DNA of 64,000 bases. Source: Planctomycetaceae bacterium (lineage in GTDB: Bacteria > Planctomycetota > Planctomycetia > Planctomycetales > Planctomycetaceae). The translations under genes and the position numbers were made by a program. This document shows positions 16,531 to 25,611 of this stretch, one piece after another. Under the pieces are notes generated by a model that saw only the letters and a list, made by a program, of their open reading frames with translations, searched no databases and was not told where the DNA came from. Location of the stretch: contig JAKFVC010000077.1 of assembly GCA_021732415.1 (NCBI GenBank), positions 47,801 through 111,800 of the forward strand, read 5' to 3'. Numbering within the stretch: position 1 is the first letter of the stretch; every line of letters begins with the position of its first letter.

Positions 16531-18044
16531 GGCTGCACTTGTTGGGATAACGTGAGGATTCCCGTAGGTGGTCCGGGAAAGGATTTTCGAGCTCCTCCGA
16601 ACCAACCGACCAGGAGCACAACAATTGTCCCCGCGACGACCCACAACGCCTGCTCATTGGGGGGCTGCAGCCCAATGACAATCAACCCCAGGCAACCGGC
16701 CGCCGAGACGACCGCGGCCGGTCGATACCAACGCCCCATGGTCCACGGCCCCATATTTTGCCACGTTTTCTCGTACGCGAGGAAGCCGAGAACCGTCGGC
16801 AGCACGTATGAAATGTAGAGAAAAATCACGCAGACGGCAGTGATCGTCGAATAGACTGGCGTGTAAACCGTAAACAAAGTCGCCGCGATGGCGACGGTCC
16901 AAATGGCCGCCACGGGCGATTGAAAGCGGGGACTGACCTGCCGCAACACACGGGAAGCCGGCAATCCACCGTCACGAGCGAACGCATACGCCATCCGCGA
17001 CGCCGATGTGACTGTAGCCAGTCCGCACAAGTACTGCGCGACGCCAATCGCACCGAACAGCAGTAAGGTCAACCACGAGGGCAGGGCTTCGCGCATGGTC
17101 CAGAAGACAACCTGCGGCCCCTGTTGAGCGCCTGCTTCCAGAGACGGCATCGCCAGCACGATCGCCGACAACAACAGCCAGCCGGCGATGCCCGAGACGA
17201 GTACCGAACGAACGATACCGCGCGGTACGTTGTGACTGGCTCCGATCGTCTCCTCGGCAGTATGCGCGGATGCGTCAAACCCGGTAATCGTGTAGGCCGG
17301 CAACAGACTCCCCAGCAGGCTGAGCCACAAGATCGAAGAGGTCGGCGGCCAGACAGGAACCTCGGGAGCGGCCGGCAAGCCACTGAAATTGCTGAAGGTA
17401 ATCAGTCGCGAGAAATCAAATCCCGGTGCGTGCCAGAGCAGGGCTCCAGTCAGCACTGCCGACACGCCCAGAATCCAATAGCCGCTGAAATCGGTCAGCC
17501 AGGCAGTCACTCGAATCCCTAAGTGATTCAACACGGCTTGCGAACCGGTGATCAAGACCATCGCCAGGATTTGTTCGCTGATCCCGATCTTCGCATCGGG
17601 CCAGAATGCACCCGTCACGAATTGAAACATGCCAACATTGATCGCCGCCAACACCGCGATCAATCCAGCGAGATTGAACCAGGCCGTAGCCCACCCCCAG
17701 CCTCGTCCGCCGAGAATCGCCGCCCAGTGATACAGCCCTCCAGCAGTCGGAAAGGCCGAGGCGACTTGGGCCATCGCGAGCGCAACGATCAGCGAGAACG
17801 CACAACAGAGCGGCCAGACAATTCCAATCGCCGCACCGCCAACACTGCAAAACCCCAAGTGAAACGACGTAATGCCGCCCGCGAGAATGCAGATGATCGA
17901 CAGCGAAACGGCAAAGTTCGAAAAGGCCCCCATCCGCCGGGCAAGCTCTTGCGAGTAGCCCATGCCACGCAACGTCGCGACATCATCGGCAATCGTCGAA
18001 GCGTCGTCGGACGGTGATTCCATGAAAGTCGGTTTCATTGACAA
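16527..18044 (-). CDS. APC-superfamily amine/amino-acid permease (probable ethanolamine importer)
   Basis: 505 residues with about 12 membrane helices. The N-terminal region GYSQELARRMGAFSNFAVSLSIICILAGGITSF is typical of the amino acid/choline-type APC transporters. A TAEETIGASHNVPRGI segment follows the middle helices, as in GABA and ethanolamine permeases. Translational overlap with eutC (4 bases) is the main ground for guessing ethanolamine as substrate (inference). ATG 18044 is used; ATG 18038 is also possible. Confidence 0.8.
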   Translation of the reverse strand: MSMKPTFMESPSDDASTIADDVATLRGMGYSQELARRMGAFSNFAVSLSIICILAGGITSFHLGFCSVGGAAIGIVWPLCCAFSLIVALAMAQVASAFPTAGGLYHWAAILGGRGWGWATAWFNLAGLIAVLAAINVGMFQFVTGAFWPDAKIGISEQILAMVLITGSQAVLNHLGIRVTAWLTDFSGYWILGVSAVLTGALLWHAPGFDFSRLITFSNFSGLPAAPEVPVWPPTSSILWLSLLGSLLPAYTITGFDASAHTAEETIGASHNVPRGIVRSVLVSGIAGWLLLSAIVLAMPSLEAGAQQGPQVVFWTMREALPSWLTLLLFGAIGVAQYLCGLATVTSASRMAYAFARDGGLPASRVLRQVSPRFQSPVAAIWTVAIAATLFTVYTPVYSTITAVCVIFLYISYVLPTVLGFLAYEKTWQNMGPWTMGRWYRPAAVVSAAGCLGLIVIGLQPPNEQALWVVAGTIVVLLVGWFGGARKSFPGPPTGILTLSQQVQP

Positions 18045-18060
18045 GAAGGCATTGCTTTTT

Positions 18061-18087
18061 GGGGTGCCACTGGCTCTGCCAGTGCTT
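18061..18087. repeat. Single REP, GGGTGCCACTGGC family
   Basis: GGGGTGCCACTGGCTCTGCC followed by AGTGCTT matches the inner arms of the composite elements at 66-433 and 36901-37193. It lies just upstream of the permease gene. Confidence 0.7.
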
Positions 18088-18205
18088 TGTCAGCTGCGAA
18101 GCAGGTGAACACCGCCGTTTCACAATCGGCGGATAGCCTAAGAACGCCTATCTAAACCCGGAATTCGTGGCTTAACGATTATGGAGCATGCGAGGGGATA
18201 TTTTT

Positions 18206-18308
18206 AACCACGAATAGGACGAATGACCCGAATTTGGGAGGCGGATTGCTGTTTCTTCGCATTCACTTTTCAAGAATTTCATTCGTGTCATTTGTGTGAT
18301 TCGTGGTT
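18206..18308. repeat. Imperfect inverted repeat, AACCACGAAT family
   Basis: AACCACGAATAGGACGAATG (about 18207) and CATTTGTGTGATTCGTGGTT (to 18308) pair over roughly 28 bases with a few mismatches. Unlike the REP families, the arms have no internal palindrome, so this may be a different kind of element. No gene overlaps it. Confidence 0.6.
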
Positions 18309-18346
18309 CACCCACTCATGATCAACTAACTGCATTGTTAGCCATT

Positions 18347-18493
18347 TTAAATGATTCCGCCCCGTTCCGGGTGGTTCGGATCGGGTTCTGGCCAGTCTCC
18401 ATTGGGAGGAGGTGGCAATCGCTCTGCTTGAGACCACAGGCACCCTTGGCAAGCCAAGCAGAACATCAAAATCGCAAGCCAGCGAAGTAACAT
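18347..18493 (-). CDS. Small predicted lipoprotein (48 aa)
   Basis: A short gene: ATG 18493, stop TAA 18347-18349. It is preceded on the minus strand by GGAGAGACAAGG, a strong ribosome-binding site. The product is MLLRWLAILMFCLACQG followed by a Pro-rich hydrophilic tail (ERLPPPPNGDWPEPDPNHPER). The hydrophobic stretch ending LAC is a plausible lipobox, giving a tiny cell-surface or periplasmic lipoprotein. It starts 34 bases after the DUF1501 stop on the same strand, so cotranscription is likely. No family recognised. Confidence 0.6.
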   Translation of the reverse strand: MLLRWLAILMFCLACQGCLWSQAERLPPPPNGDWPEPDPNHPERGGII

Positions 18494-18527
18494 CCTTGTC
18501 TCTCCGAAGCCGGTTTCATCCGACGAA

Positions 18528-19934
18528 TCATGTCAACCGCGTAATCACCCGTCCCTCCGGCGACAAAAACACCGGGCGGTTTTCACGAGTATAGATCGGT
18601 TGCTCCAGCGGAATCCCCAGGAAGTCATAGACCGTCGCAGCAAAGTCATCGGGAGTGAACGCTTCATCCTGAACGTAGCCGCCTTCCTTATCGGTGCGAC
18701 CGATGATCTGTCCGCCGCGCACTCCCGCGCCGGCGAACATGATCGAATAGGCATAAGGCCAGTGATCGCGGCCCTGGAACTTGTTGAGCTTCGGGGTGCG
18801 ACCGAATTCGGTCACAAAGCAAACCAGAGTCTCGGCCAGCAAGCCCCGTTGTGAGAGGTCATCCAGCAACGCGGCGAACGCCTGATCGGTGCTGCCCATC
18901 ATGACCCAGTGGGAAATGCCGTAGCGGCCCTCGCCCCCGGCTTTGTCACGAACCGTGCCGCATGATCCATTCGTGTAGATCATGTCGTGATGGTCCCAAT
19001 TCATGTTGAAACCACCGGGGGTGAGTTTCGTCTCGGGCTCACGAACATCGAGCACCACGTAACGCACGCCAGCTTCGATCATCTTCCGACCGAGCAAATA
19101 CGACTGCCCGCGGTGCCCCATGCCGTAGGCTTCCCGGAGCGCCAGCGGCTCACGTTGCAGGTCGAAGGCGGCTCGAGTCTGGGGATTGTCGAGCATATGG
19201 AAGGCTTGATCAAAGTAATTGCCCATCGCCACCGCGCCGGCACCTGGCTGCAGCTTGGTGATGCCGATGTCGAGATTGCTGAGCAAATCCCGTCGATCTT
19301 GAAAGCGGCGAACATCGACTCCACCCAGCAGCGCGAGATCGTTGACCCGCCAATTGGGGTCCGATAAATCGCGACCACCGGTTTTGAATGCCTTCAGCCC
19401 CGGGGACAGAAAGCCGGGTGTGGCATTATAAGATTGCTCCCCATTGCCGGGGATCATGACATACGGAGGCAGGTAGCGACACTGCGATCCCATCAGTTGC
19501 GAGGCGGCAGTTCCCAAGTCGGGCATCGCCAGCAGGCCACCTGGTTTGACTCCCTGCAAAACGTAGGCGGTTCCTTCGGGGTGGCCGCTGATGTTGTGCG
19601 TCATCGAGCGGACGACTGCCAGTTTGTCAGCATGCCGGGCGGTCTTGGCACACAGTTCGGTGAATTGAATCCCGGGAACATTGGTGTCGACGTTACGATA
19701 CGGACTGCGTTGCTCGACGGGGGCTTCCGGCTTGGGATCCCACGTATCCATATGGGACACGCCCCCTTGTTCCATGACGATCAAGACTTGCTTGGCCCGG
19801 CCCGCAGCCTGGATGATCGGTGCAGCCCCCGGCGCCGCCAGAAGACTGTTCTTCAATCCGACGGCCCCTGCCGCCGCCCCCAGTCCCAATCCCAGGAAAC
19901 TTCGCCGTTGCATATTGGTCTCTACCGGTGCCAT
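18528..19934 (-). CDS. DUF1501 (sulfatase-like) Tat-exported protein
   Basis: 468 residues. Leader MQRRSFLGLGLGAAAGAVG has a twin-arginine motif; ATG 19934 is 7 codons upstream of a second in-frame ATG. DUF1501 marks: VLIVMEQGGVSHMDTWDPKPEAP, SMTHNISGHPEGTAYVLQG, LLAETLVCFVTEFGRTPKLN, GRDHWPYAYSIMFAGAGVRGG, and YDFLGIPLEQPIY. The fold belongs to the alkaline-phosphatase/sulfatase clan, but its activity is not established. In planctomycetes it is often paired with DUF1549/DUF1553 genes. Here it stands alone with a small lipoprotein gene downstream. Confidence 0.87.
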   Translation of the reverse strand: MAPVETNMQRRSFLGLGLGAAAGAVGLKNSLLAAPGAAPIIQAAGRAKQVLIVMEQGGVSHMDTWDPKPEAPVEQRSPYRNVDTNVPGIQFTELCAKTARHADKLAVVRSMTHNISGHPEGTAYVLQGVKPGGLLAMPDLGTAASQLMGSQCRYLPPYVMIPGNGEQSYNATPGFLSPGLKAFKTGGRDLSDPNWRVNDLALLGGVDVRRFQDRRDLLSNLDIGITKLQPGAGAVAMGNYFDQAFHMLDNPQTRAAFDLQREPLALREAYGMGHRGQSYLLGRKMIEAGVRYVVLDVREPETKLTPGGFNMNWDHHDMIYTNGSCGTVRDKAGGEGRYGISHWVMMGSTDQAFAALLDDLSQRGLLAETLVCFVTEFGRTPKLNKFQGRDHWPYAYSIMFAGAGVRGGQIIGRTDKEGGYVQDEAFTPDDFAATVYDFLGIPLEQPIYTRENRPVFLSPEGRVITRLT

Positions 19935-20045
19935 GTCTCAAGGTACGAAGCCGGCAAACTACCAACTTCATCGACAAAACGTCAGCAATTAGAGCACAAA
20001 TCAACGCCCTGCGATACGTCAAGCCGGGAGATTTAGAGAAACGTA

Positions 20046-20254
20046 TCGTGGGACGCGTCTCCAGGCCCGTCCGTCCGAAACTTTGTATTCTTCGTGTCCT
20101 TCGTGACCTTCTGTTCAAATCATTTTTAACAGAAGGTCACAAAGGACACGAAGTAACAGAATTCAGTGCACTTCGTTCTAAGGTCTTCTTTTTTTGGCAC
20201 TGCCGTTTCCTAGTTCAGAGTCGGGACGGACGGGCCTGGAGACCCGTCCCACGA
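20046..20254. repeat. Nested repeat: GTGGGACGGGTCTCC arms around a second inverted repeat
   Basis: The outer arms are at 20046-20078 and 20222-20254. Between them lies a near-perfect stem, TTCGTGTCCTTCGTGACCTT (20091-) with its inverse to 20152, separated by 12 bases. This stem could act as a terminator-like hairpin. A nested arrangement of two unrelated inverted repeats also occurs at 66-433, 15431-15671 and 36901-37193. Confidence 0.8.
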
Positions 20255-20348
20255 TATGCAACACGATACGCCGCCAATGCAAAAGGACCGCAGACACCTC
20301 GCACTTCGCGATTTGCCTGCGGTCCTCTGCCACACACACCACACTCGG

Positions 20349-20765
20349 TTATGCCGTTTTCACGGCGATCTTTTGCGATACGGCATGCTTAGCCTTCGGT
20401 AGCGTCAGGCGGAGCACTCCATCCTTCACCACCGCTTCAATTCCCGATCGATCAATATCGTTCGATACGGTAAAGGCTCGTTCGAAATTGCCGACTTCGT
20501 ATTCCGCGTAGGCTAGCTGATAGCCTTCCGGGCCATGCGGCTTCACGGTGCCCTTGAGGGTCAGCACGTTCTTCTCGAGACTGATATCGAGGTTTTCCTG
20601 GTCGACACCGGGCAAGTCGGCGAGGAGCAGAATTTGATTTTCCGATTCCAGGATATCGACTTGCGGCACGAACACCTTGGGACTGGGTGTCGTTTCGCCG
20701 GCATTCGTTGTTGCGGGAGTCGCTTCCTGACGTGGTTTGCAGCAGTTCGCTGTTTGCTGTGACAT
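20349..20765 (-). CDS. Small heat-shock protein (Hsp20/alpha-crystallin)
   Basis: 138 residues, with the alpha-crystallin domain from about 35 to 130. It begins VPQVDILESENQILLLADLPGVDQENLDISLEKNVLTLKG and ends with the conserved GVLRLTLPKA, then a short tail. Small Hsps are ATP-independent holdases that bind unfolding proteins in the cytoplasm. The ATG lies 65 bases below the stop of the second Hsp20 gene (20830-21273), so both are probably on one transcript driven by the sigma-54-type promoter at 21435-21450. Confidence 0.9.
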   Translation of the reverse strand: MSQQTANCCKPRQEATPATTNAGETTPSPKVFVPQVDILESENQILLLADLPGVDQENLDISLEKNVLTLKGTVKPHGPEGYQLAYAEYEVGNFERAFTVSNDIDRSGIEAVVKDGVLRLTLPKAKHAVSQKIAVKTA

Positions 20766-20829
20766 GATCTTGATTCCTATCGATGATAATTATTGATGTT
20801 GAACGAGTTGAGAAATTCCCGGCCTTGTA

Positions 20830-21273
20830 CTACGCAGACTTCACAGGAATCTGCTTGCGTTTGTCGTCTTCGAGTGACGGTAGCGTCACTGTGAGCAAAC
20901 CCTTGTTATAGGTTGCCTCCGATCGAGCGGAATCGACGCGGAACGGGAACTTGAGAGTTCGCGTAAAGTGCCCCGCAGCCCGTTCACGACGCTGCACGCG
21001 GGTCTCTTCAGAATAGTTTTCCACTGCCTTTTGACCCAGGATCGTAACGGTGTCTCCGACGATCGAAATGTCGAGCTTCTCCAGATCCAAGCCGGGTAGT
21101 TCGGCGGTCACACAGGCGCCGTTCTCACTTTTCCAAACATTGAACGCGGGGCCGTCGGGAGCTTTTTGAGTCCGCAACGGCTCACTGAACAAGCGGCCGA
21201 GGTCGCCCTGCAAACGCACTAAATCTCGGAACGGACTCCACAAACCGGCGGGAACTGATGTGCGGCAAACCAT
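20830..21273 (-). CDS. Small heat-shock protein (Hsp20/alpha-crystallin), promoter-proximal
   Basis: 147 residues. The alpha-crystallin domain spans about 40-140 (NVWKSENGACVTAELPGLDLEKLDISIVGDTVTILGQK ... YNKGLLTVTLPSLED). Start ATG 21273 is chosen because GGAGAGAAAATC precedes it. The open frame continues 69 codons upstream without family similarity. N-terminal WSPFRDLVRLQGDLGRLF is typical of bacterial class A sHsps. First gene of the two-gene Hsp20 unit. Confidence 0.9.
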   Translation of the reverse strand: MVCRTSVPAGLWSPFRDLVRLQGDLGRLFSEPLRTQKAPDGPAFNVWKSENGACVTAELPGLDLEKLDISIVGDTVTILGQKAVENYSEETRVQRRERAAGHFTRTLKFPFRVDSARSEATYNKGLLTVTLPSLEDDKRKQIPVKSA

Positions 21274-21434
21274 GATTTTCTCTCCGTGGTAACGATACGT
21301 TTTGGGTAAACACAAAAGCCGCTTTCGATCAAGAAGCACACTGCCGCCGCCATGCCATTTTGACACACTGACCGGCAACCGTTGGGCTTCACCGAGCTCG
21401 GCTGACATTTTTGAAACTGCCGTTTCGGTATTAC

Positions 21435-21450
21435 GCAATGGGCGTGCCAA
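21435..21450 (-). promoter_or_regulatory. Sigma-54 (-24/-12) promoter for the Hsp20 operon
   Basis: On the minus strand TTGGCACGCCCATTGC matches the RpoN consensus TTGGCACG-N4-TTGC at every specified position, with GG and GC separated by exactly 10 bases. It lies about 160 bases upstream of the first Hsp20 start. Transcription would begin near 21424 and would need an enhancer-binding activator. No CIRCE element was seen. Confidence 0.65.
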
Positions 21451-21597
21451 TCGGTTCCTTGAGCAACTAGCGTGTCTCAATCCTCAAGGAGCACAATCAA
21501 CACAAATACACAACTCATTTAGCATCAGAATATTACAACACAACAAAATCGGAACACGTATAATGCACTGCCATTTAATGCATTCGGCGGTTTCCCT

Positions 21598-23244
21598 GTG
21601 CGAGCCCACAAAAATGCCATAATGACACCTGCCATCTGTCGTTCACGGAGAAAATCACGTCAATCACCGCGAATGCACGTTTGGCAGACTCGTCGATCCG
21701 ATCTCAGCCGTCACCTGCCGTCGTCTGTAATCTGGGTTGACTCTGAGACCTCACGCCTTGGCAGAAACACTCACTGGATACCGATTGCCAAAATTCTCTT
21801 TCCAAGGGGGGGCGAGCCATCCGATTTGAAACCATTGAGTCCAGCGCCGTCTGGTGTGCGTGCGAGTGTACGGAAGCTTCCACGACACACGGCGAGAATT
21901 TCCTTAGCAGATTTCACGAACGTGAATGGCTTTGCGGGATCAGCACGGGTCGGCGAACGCCGGCGCCGTCGATTGGCAGTCGAGTCGGAGGGATCCGAGC
22001 AACCTTTGCCCAGAACCTCGGGCATCGGCGATCCACTTCTTCGCTTCTTTGCCAGCACTGGCACGGAGGCCAAACAGTTGACTGCCTGCAATTGCCCAAC
22101 ATCGACCGTGATCTCGGCTCCCGCCTGGAAGCACGGGGCAGTCGCGTTCGTTGGAATCCTACTTGGATCATGCGTTCTGCTGGCCGGTCTGACCTGGCCC
22201 GAATGGGGGCCCAGCTACGGCCCCGGTTTGGCGCGCTTACTGAAAACGACGTCGTCCCCCATCGTCAACTGGCTCTACAGCCTGGCGCTCTTCACGACGG
22301 CCCAAGGTGCTGCGCTGATCCTGTGGGCCCGCTCACGCAGCGAGCGAGATTTTCACGGCAATTACCGCATCTGGGCCTGGGCCGCGGGGACCTGGCTGTT
22401 CTTTAGTTTTGCCGTGGCCACTCAGGCCCATATCGCCCTCAGCGAAACCGTTCTGTTTCACATCCGCTGGAAAACGCCCGGCGCGGCACTGTGGTGCTGG
22501 TTGCTGCCGGCCGTGGCCTGGGGCTGGGGAATCGGATTAAGACTCGAGCCCGAACTGCGCACTGATCGCTCTGGGCACCTCTTCTTTCTGGCCGCAGGTG
22601 GCTGGTACATGGCGGTGGCCGGAGTCCTGTGTCAGCAAGAGTTCTGGCCCAAAGCGTGTCCCGCGCAGCTTTCGGTGTTGCTCGCCGCGGCGTTTCAATT
22701 GCTGGGACACGCCAGTCTGTTCCTGAGCACGTCATTACATGCTCGGTACGTCTTGTACTTCTCGGCCGAACCACCGCAGATCAGGCGGCGGGCAGCGAGA
22801 ACCGTTGCCGCAACCGAAGCGGATGAAGCTCAGCCGCCTCGCCGCTGGCTCAGCATGCTGAGCTGGTCGCGACGGACGTCCGCGGAAGACACTGAAGAAG
22901 AGGACGACGGCAAACCGAAACGCGGGAGAAAACGGGCAGTCGCCACAACTACTAAAAAACGAACACCCCCCCGCAAGACTACTCGTCGCAGCAAGGCGGC
23001 TGAAGATGCGGCGGAAGCGGACGAATCAGAGGGCTGGGAAACCGAAGAGGGGACTGAGACGGACGACTCGGGAGCGGCAGAAACGGGGGCCGATCAGAAA
23101 AACTATCGATTCGACGCGGCGGAAGACTCCGGAGATGCCGATGATTCCGACGGCAACGATTCCGGCGACTTTAAGGGTATGAGCAAGAAGGAGCGGCGTC
23201 GGTTGCAGCAACAGATGAGAGAAGAAGAGAGGAAGGCGCGGTAA
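21598..23244 (+). CDS. Multi-pass membrane protein with charged C-terminal tail, function unknown
   Basis: The frame spans 548 codons. The first 170 residues are Arg/Ser-rich with no recognisable fold, so the true start may be further in. From about 178 to 377 there are six hydrophobic helices (VAFVGILLGSCVLLAGLTW; WLYSLALFTTAQGAALILW; WAAGTWLFFSFAVATQ; LWCWLLPAVAWGWGIGL; GGWYMAVAGVLC; LSVLLAAAFQLLGHASLFL). The last 150 residues are low complexity, with basic patches (GRKRAVATTTKKRTPPRK) and acidic patches (EEGTETDDSG), ending in a KKERRRLQQQMREEERKAR helix. I recognise no family. Confidence 0.6.
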   Translation: MRAHKNAIMTPAICRSRRKSRQSPRMHVWQTRRSDLSRHLPSSVIWVDSETSRLGRNTHWIPIAKILFPRGGEPSDLKPLSPAPSGVRASVRKLPRHTARISLADFTNVNGFAGSARVGERRRRRLAVESEGSEQPLPRTSGIGDPLLRFFASTGTEAKQLTACNCPTSTVISAPAWKHGAVAFVGILLGSCVLLAGLTWPEWGPSYGPGLARLLKTTSSPIVNWLYSLALFTTAQGAALILWARSRSERDFHGNYRIWAWAAGTWLFFSFAVATQAHIALSETVLFHIRWKTPGAALWCWLLPAVAWGWGIGLRLEPELRTDRSGHLFFLAAGGWYMAVAGVLCQQEFWPKACPAQLSVLLAAAFQLLGHASLFLSTSLHARYVLYFSAEPPQIRRRAARTVAATEADEAQPPRRWLSMLSWSRRTSAEDTEEEDDGKPKRGRKRAVATTTKKRTPPRKTTRRSKAAEDAAEADESEGWETEEGTETDDSGAAETGADQKNYRFDAAEDSGDADDSDGNDSGDFKGMSKKERRRLQQQMREEERKAR

Positions 23245-23271
23245 CCTGACCCTCCACAGTCGGTGGTAGAA

Positions 23272-23421
23272 ATGACGAAATCCGAATGACGAAACAATGA
23301 CAAATGTCGAATGACCAATACCCAATCGTCTGCGGGCGACTGCAGAGTTCTGGCTCGAAATCTGACATTCGACATTCGACATTCGGGCTTGGTCATTCTT
23401 TCGTCATTCGGATTTCGTCAT
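23272..23421. repeat. Inverted repeat, ATGACGAAATCCGAATGACG family
   Basis: ATGACGAAATCCGAATGACG near 23272 and CGTCATTCGGATTTCGTCAT ending 23421 are exact inverses. The interior has further partial repeats (ATTCGACATTCGACATTCGG). A degenerate relative with TTAGTCATTAGTCATTT lies near 39262-39296. No gene overlaps. Confidence 0.7.
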
Positions 23422-23538
23422 GCGTCATTTTGCCAATAGAATCGGGATACATCCCGGTGTGCGATTGCAGCTACGTTTGACGCGGATGGCTAGTTGCCGC
23501 TAAGATTCACGCATCTCGCATTCCTGCGGGATTATCGT

Positions 23539-23561
23539 GCCCAGTTCCTGTTGGACTGGGC
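23539..23561 (+). promoter_or_regulatory. Leader hairpin upstream of rpsB
   Basis: GCCCAGTTCC (23539-23548) pairs with GGACTGGGC (23553-23561), one bulged base, and is followed by TATTTCAGTTTC. It lies about 70 bases before the S2 start. It could be the terminator of an upstream transcript or a leader element for S2 autoregulation. The sequence alone does not decide. Confidence 0.4.
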
Positions 23562-23631
23562 TATTTCAGTTTCGGGACACTTTTTGGCTTCGCGGCTCCC
23601 TGAGCTTCATCGGGGATAGGAGAACGCACTC

Positions 23632-24369
23632 GTGGCAGAGATCGTAATTAAGGACATTCTTGAGGCAGGCGTACACTTTGGTCACCGCGTGAGTCGGTGG
23701 AACCCGAAGATGCGGCCGTATATTCACGGCAAGCGCAACCTCATTCACATCATCGACATCAAGGAAACCGTCCGCGGTTTGCTGCGGGCCAAGAAGTACC
23801 TGTCACAGGTCGCTTCGCAGGGCAGCTTGATCCTGTTTGTCGGCACCAAGCGGCAAGCCGCCGATCCGATTCAGCAAGTCGCCGAACGCTGCGGCATGCC
23901 CTTCGTCAAAGAACGCTGGTTGGGTGGTACGCTGACGAACTTCCGCACCATTCGCAGCCGCCTGAAGCGCCTCGAAGAGCTGGAAAATCTCGATAAGACC
24001 GGCGCGATCGCGACTTATTCGAAAAAGCGTCAATCGACCCTTCACCGCGAATACAAGAAAATTCACCGCAACCTGAGCGGCATGCGCGACTTGAACCGCC
24101 TGCCCGAAGCCTTGCTGGTCGTTGATCCGCGGAAGGAAGGCAATGCCGTCCGGGAAGCTCGTATTCTGGGCATTAAGGTCGTCGCGTTGATCGATACGGA
24201 CTCGGATCCGGATATGGTCGACCTGCCGATCCCCGGCAACGATGACAGCATCCGCTCGATCGACTTGATTCTGCAGCAGTTGGGCGACGCCATCATCGAA
24301 GGCAAATCGAAGCTGCCGCAAGAAGCCAAAGACAAGGCTCCGGAGCCGGCTCCCGTCCCGTCGCTCTAA
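23632..24369 (+). CDS. rpsB: 30S ribosomal protein S2
   Basis: 245 residues, full length. Hallmarks: [90 protein letters not shown] and [12 protein letters not shown]. It starts at GTG 23632 with AGGAGA upstream. S2 joins late in 30S assembly. As in most bacteria it is followed by tsf, here after 370 bases that contain a REP pair, and then pyrH. Confidence 0.97.
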   Translation: MAEIVIKDILEAGVHFGHRVSRWNPKMRPYIHGKRNLIHIIDIKETVRGLLRAKKYLSQVASQGSLILFVGTKRQAADPIQQVAERCGMPFVKERWLGGTLTNFRTIRSRLKRLEELENLDKTGAIATYSKKRQSTLHREYKKIHRNLSGMRDLNRLPEALLVVDPRKEGNAVREARILGIKVVALIDTDSDPDMVDLPIPGNDDSIRSIDLILQQLGDAIIEGKSKLPQEAKDKAPEPAPVPSL

Positions 24370-24496
24370 TTTTCGATTGCGGTTTCAGGACCGCCGTTGG
24401 AAGTATGGAGTTTGGCCGGTGTGATCCTGGTTAATAATCTCGGAAGGTCGCTCCCTATCTCTACTGATATGGAGCGGCTGACGAGAGAATCCGAGC

Positions 24497-24600
24497 GCCC
24501 GTGGCCGACGCTGCTAGCGTCGGTGTGGCTCTGTAGCTTGATCGAGTGACTGTTTGAACGGGTGGGTTCACGGACGCTGGCAGCGTCCGCCACGGGGGCG
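24497..24600. repeat. REP pair, GTGGCCGACGCTG family
   Basis: CGTGGCCGACGCTGCTAGCG at about 24500 and GACGCTGGCAGCGTCCGCCA ending near 24595 form an inverted pair of small palindromes. It lies in the 370-base gap between rpsB and tsf, which otherwise holds only a weak hairpin (GCGGT...ACCGC, 24379-24394) behind rpsB and a presumed tsf promoter. Confidence 0.8.
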
Positions 24601-24739
24601 GTCCTCGAACCGTGGACTGTCCAACTGATTCTGTATTGCTGAGCAGCGTTCCAAAGGGGACGCACTATGAACATAATCGCGGGATCGGGCATCCTTAAAA
24701 AAATGGCTCTGATCCCAGTCCGAGAAGGAGAAATGTGCA

Positions 24740-25579
24740 ATGGCCGAAATTACCGCGGAAGCCGTTCGTGAGCTGCGAGCCAAGACTGACCTCCCGCTGA
24801 TGGATTGCAAGCGGGCGCTGACCGAAGCCAATGGCGACGAGACTCTGGCAATCGAGATTCTGCGTAAAGCCGGCCTGAAGGCCGCCACCAAGCGTGCTGA
24901 CAACGCCACCGACGAAGGCAAGTTCTTCCTGGCGACGAAGCCCGATGGTTCAGCCGCGGCGTTGGTCGAAGTGCTGTGCGAATCGGCTCCGGTGGCGAAG
25001 AGTGATGACTTCAATCTCTTCGGGAACCAATGCGCCGCCCAGTTGCTGAATGGCCCGGGTGCCGCCACTTCCGAAGAATTGCTGGCTCAGCCGAATCCCG
25101 CCACGCCCAGCCAAAAATTGAGCGACCTGCAGCTGGACGTGATCAATCGCCTCCGTGAAAAAATCGTCGCCGGCCGCATTTGGAAGGTCACCGGCCCGGT
25201 TGGTGGCTACGTGCACCACGACGGCAAGACCGCTTCGTTGTTCCAGGCCTCGGGTGCTGGAACCAAGCTGGACGTACTGAAGGATGTGGCGATGCAAGTG
25301 ACGGCCATGCAGCCCAAGGTCGCCTTGTCGTCGGAACTCGATCCGGCCATCATCGCCGTCGAACGCACGCGTTTGATGGAAGAGGGCAAGGCCACGGGCA
25401 AGCCGGTCAACATCGTCGAGAAAATGGTGGAAGGTCGCCTCAAGACGTTCTATCGCGACAACGGTGTGCTGGCTGACCAGATGTTTGTCAAAGACGACAC
25501 CAAGTCGGTCAGCAAGGCCTTGTCAGACGTCGGGTTTGAAGCTGTCGGCTTCAAGCGAGTCGTGCTGGGCAAGCCCTAA
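24740..25579 (+). CDS. tsf: Translation elongation factor Ts
   Basis: 279 residues. The N-terminal UBA-like domain contains VRELRAKTDLPLMDCKRALTEANGD. The core has the FVATKPDG-type strand (KFFLATKPDGSAAALVEVLCES), VGGYVHHDGKTASL, DVAMQVTAMQP and VEKMVEGRLKTFYRDNGVLADQMFVKD. EF-Ts releases GDP from EF-Tu. ATG 24740 is preceded by GAGAAGGAGAAATGTGCA. A stem terminator follows at 25612-25644, so pyrH may have its own promoter. Confidence 0.97.
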   Translation: MAEITAEAVRELRAKTDLPLMDCKRALTEANGDETLAIEILRKAGLKAATKRADNATDEGKFFLATKPDGSAAALVEVLCESAPVAKSDDFNLFGNQCAAQLLNGPGAATSEELLAQPNPATPSQKLSDLQLDVINRLREKIVAGRIWKVTGPVGGYVHHDGKTASLFQASGAGTKLDVLKDVAMQVTAMQPKVALSSELDPAIIAVERTRLMEEGKATGKPVNIVEKMVEGRLKTFYRDNGVLADQMFVKDDTKSVSKALSDVGFEAVGFKRVVLGKP

Positions 25580-25611
25580 TTGTTGAAACTCGAAGGCATA
25601 GAGTGAGCAAT

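Noticed and set aside
21274..21597. CIRCE element upstream of the Hsp20 genes
   Set aside because: Searched by eye for TTAGCACTC-N9-GAGTGCTAA; only unrelated short palindromes were found.
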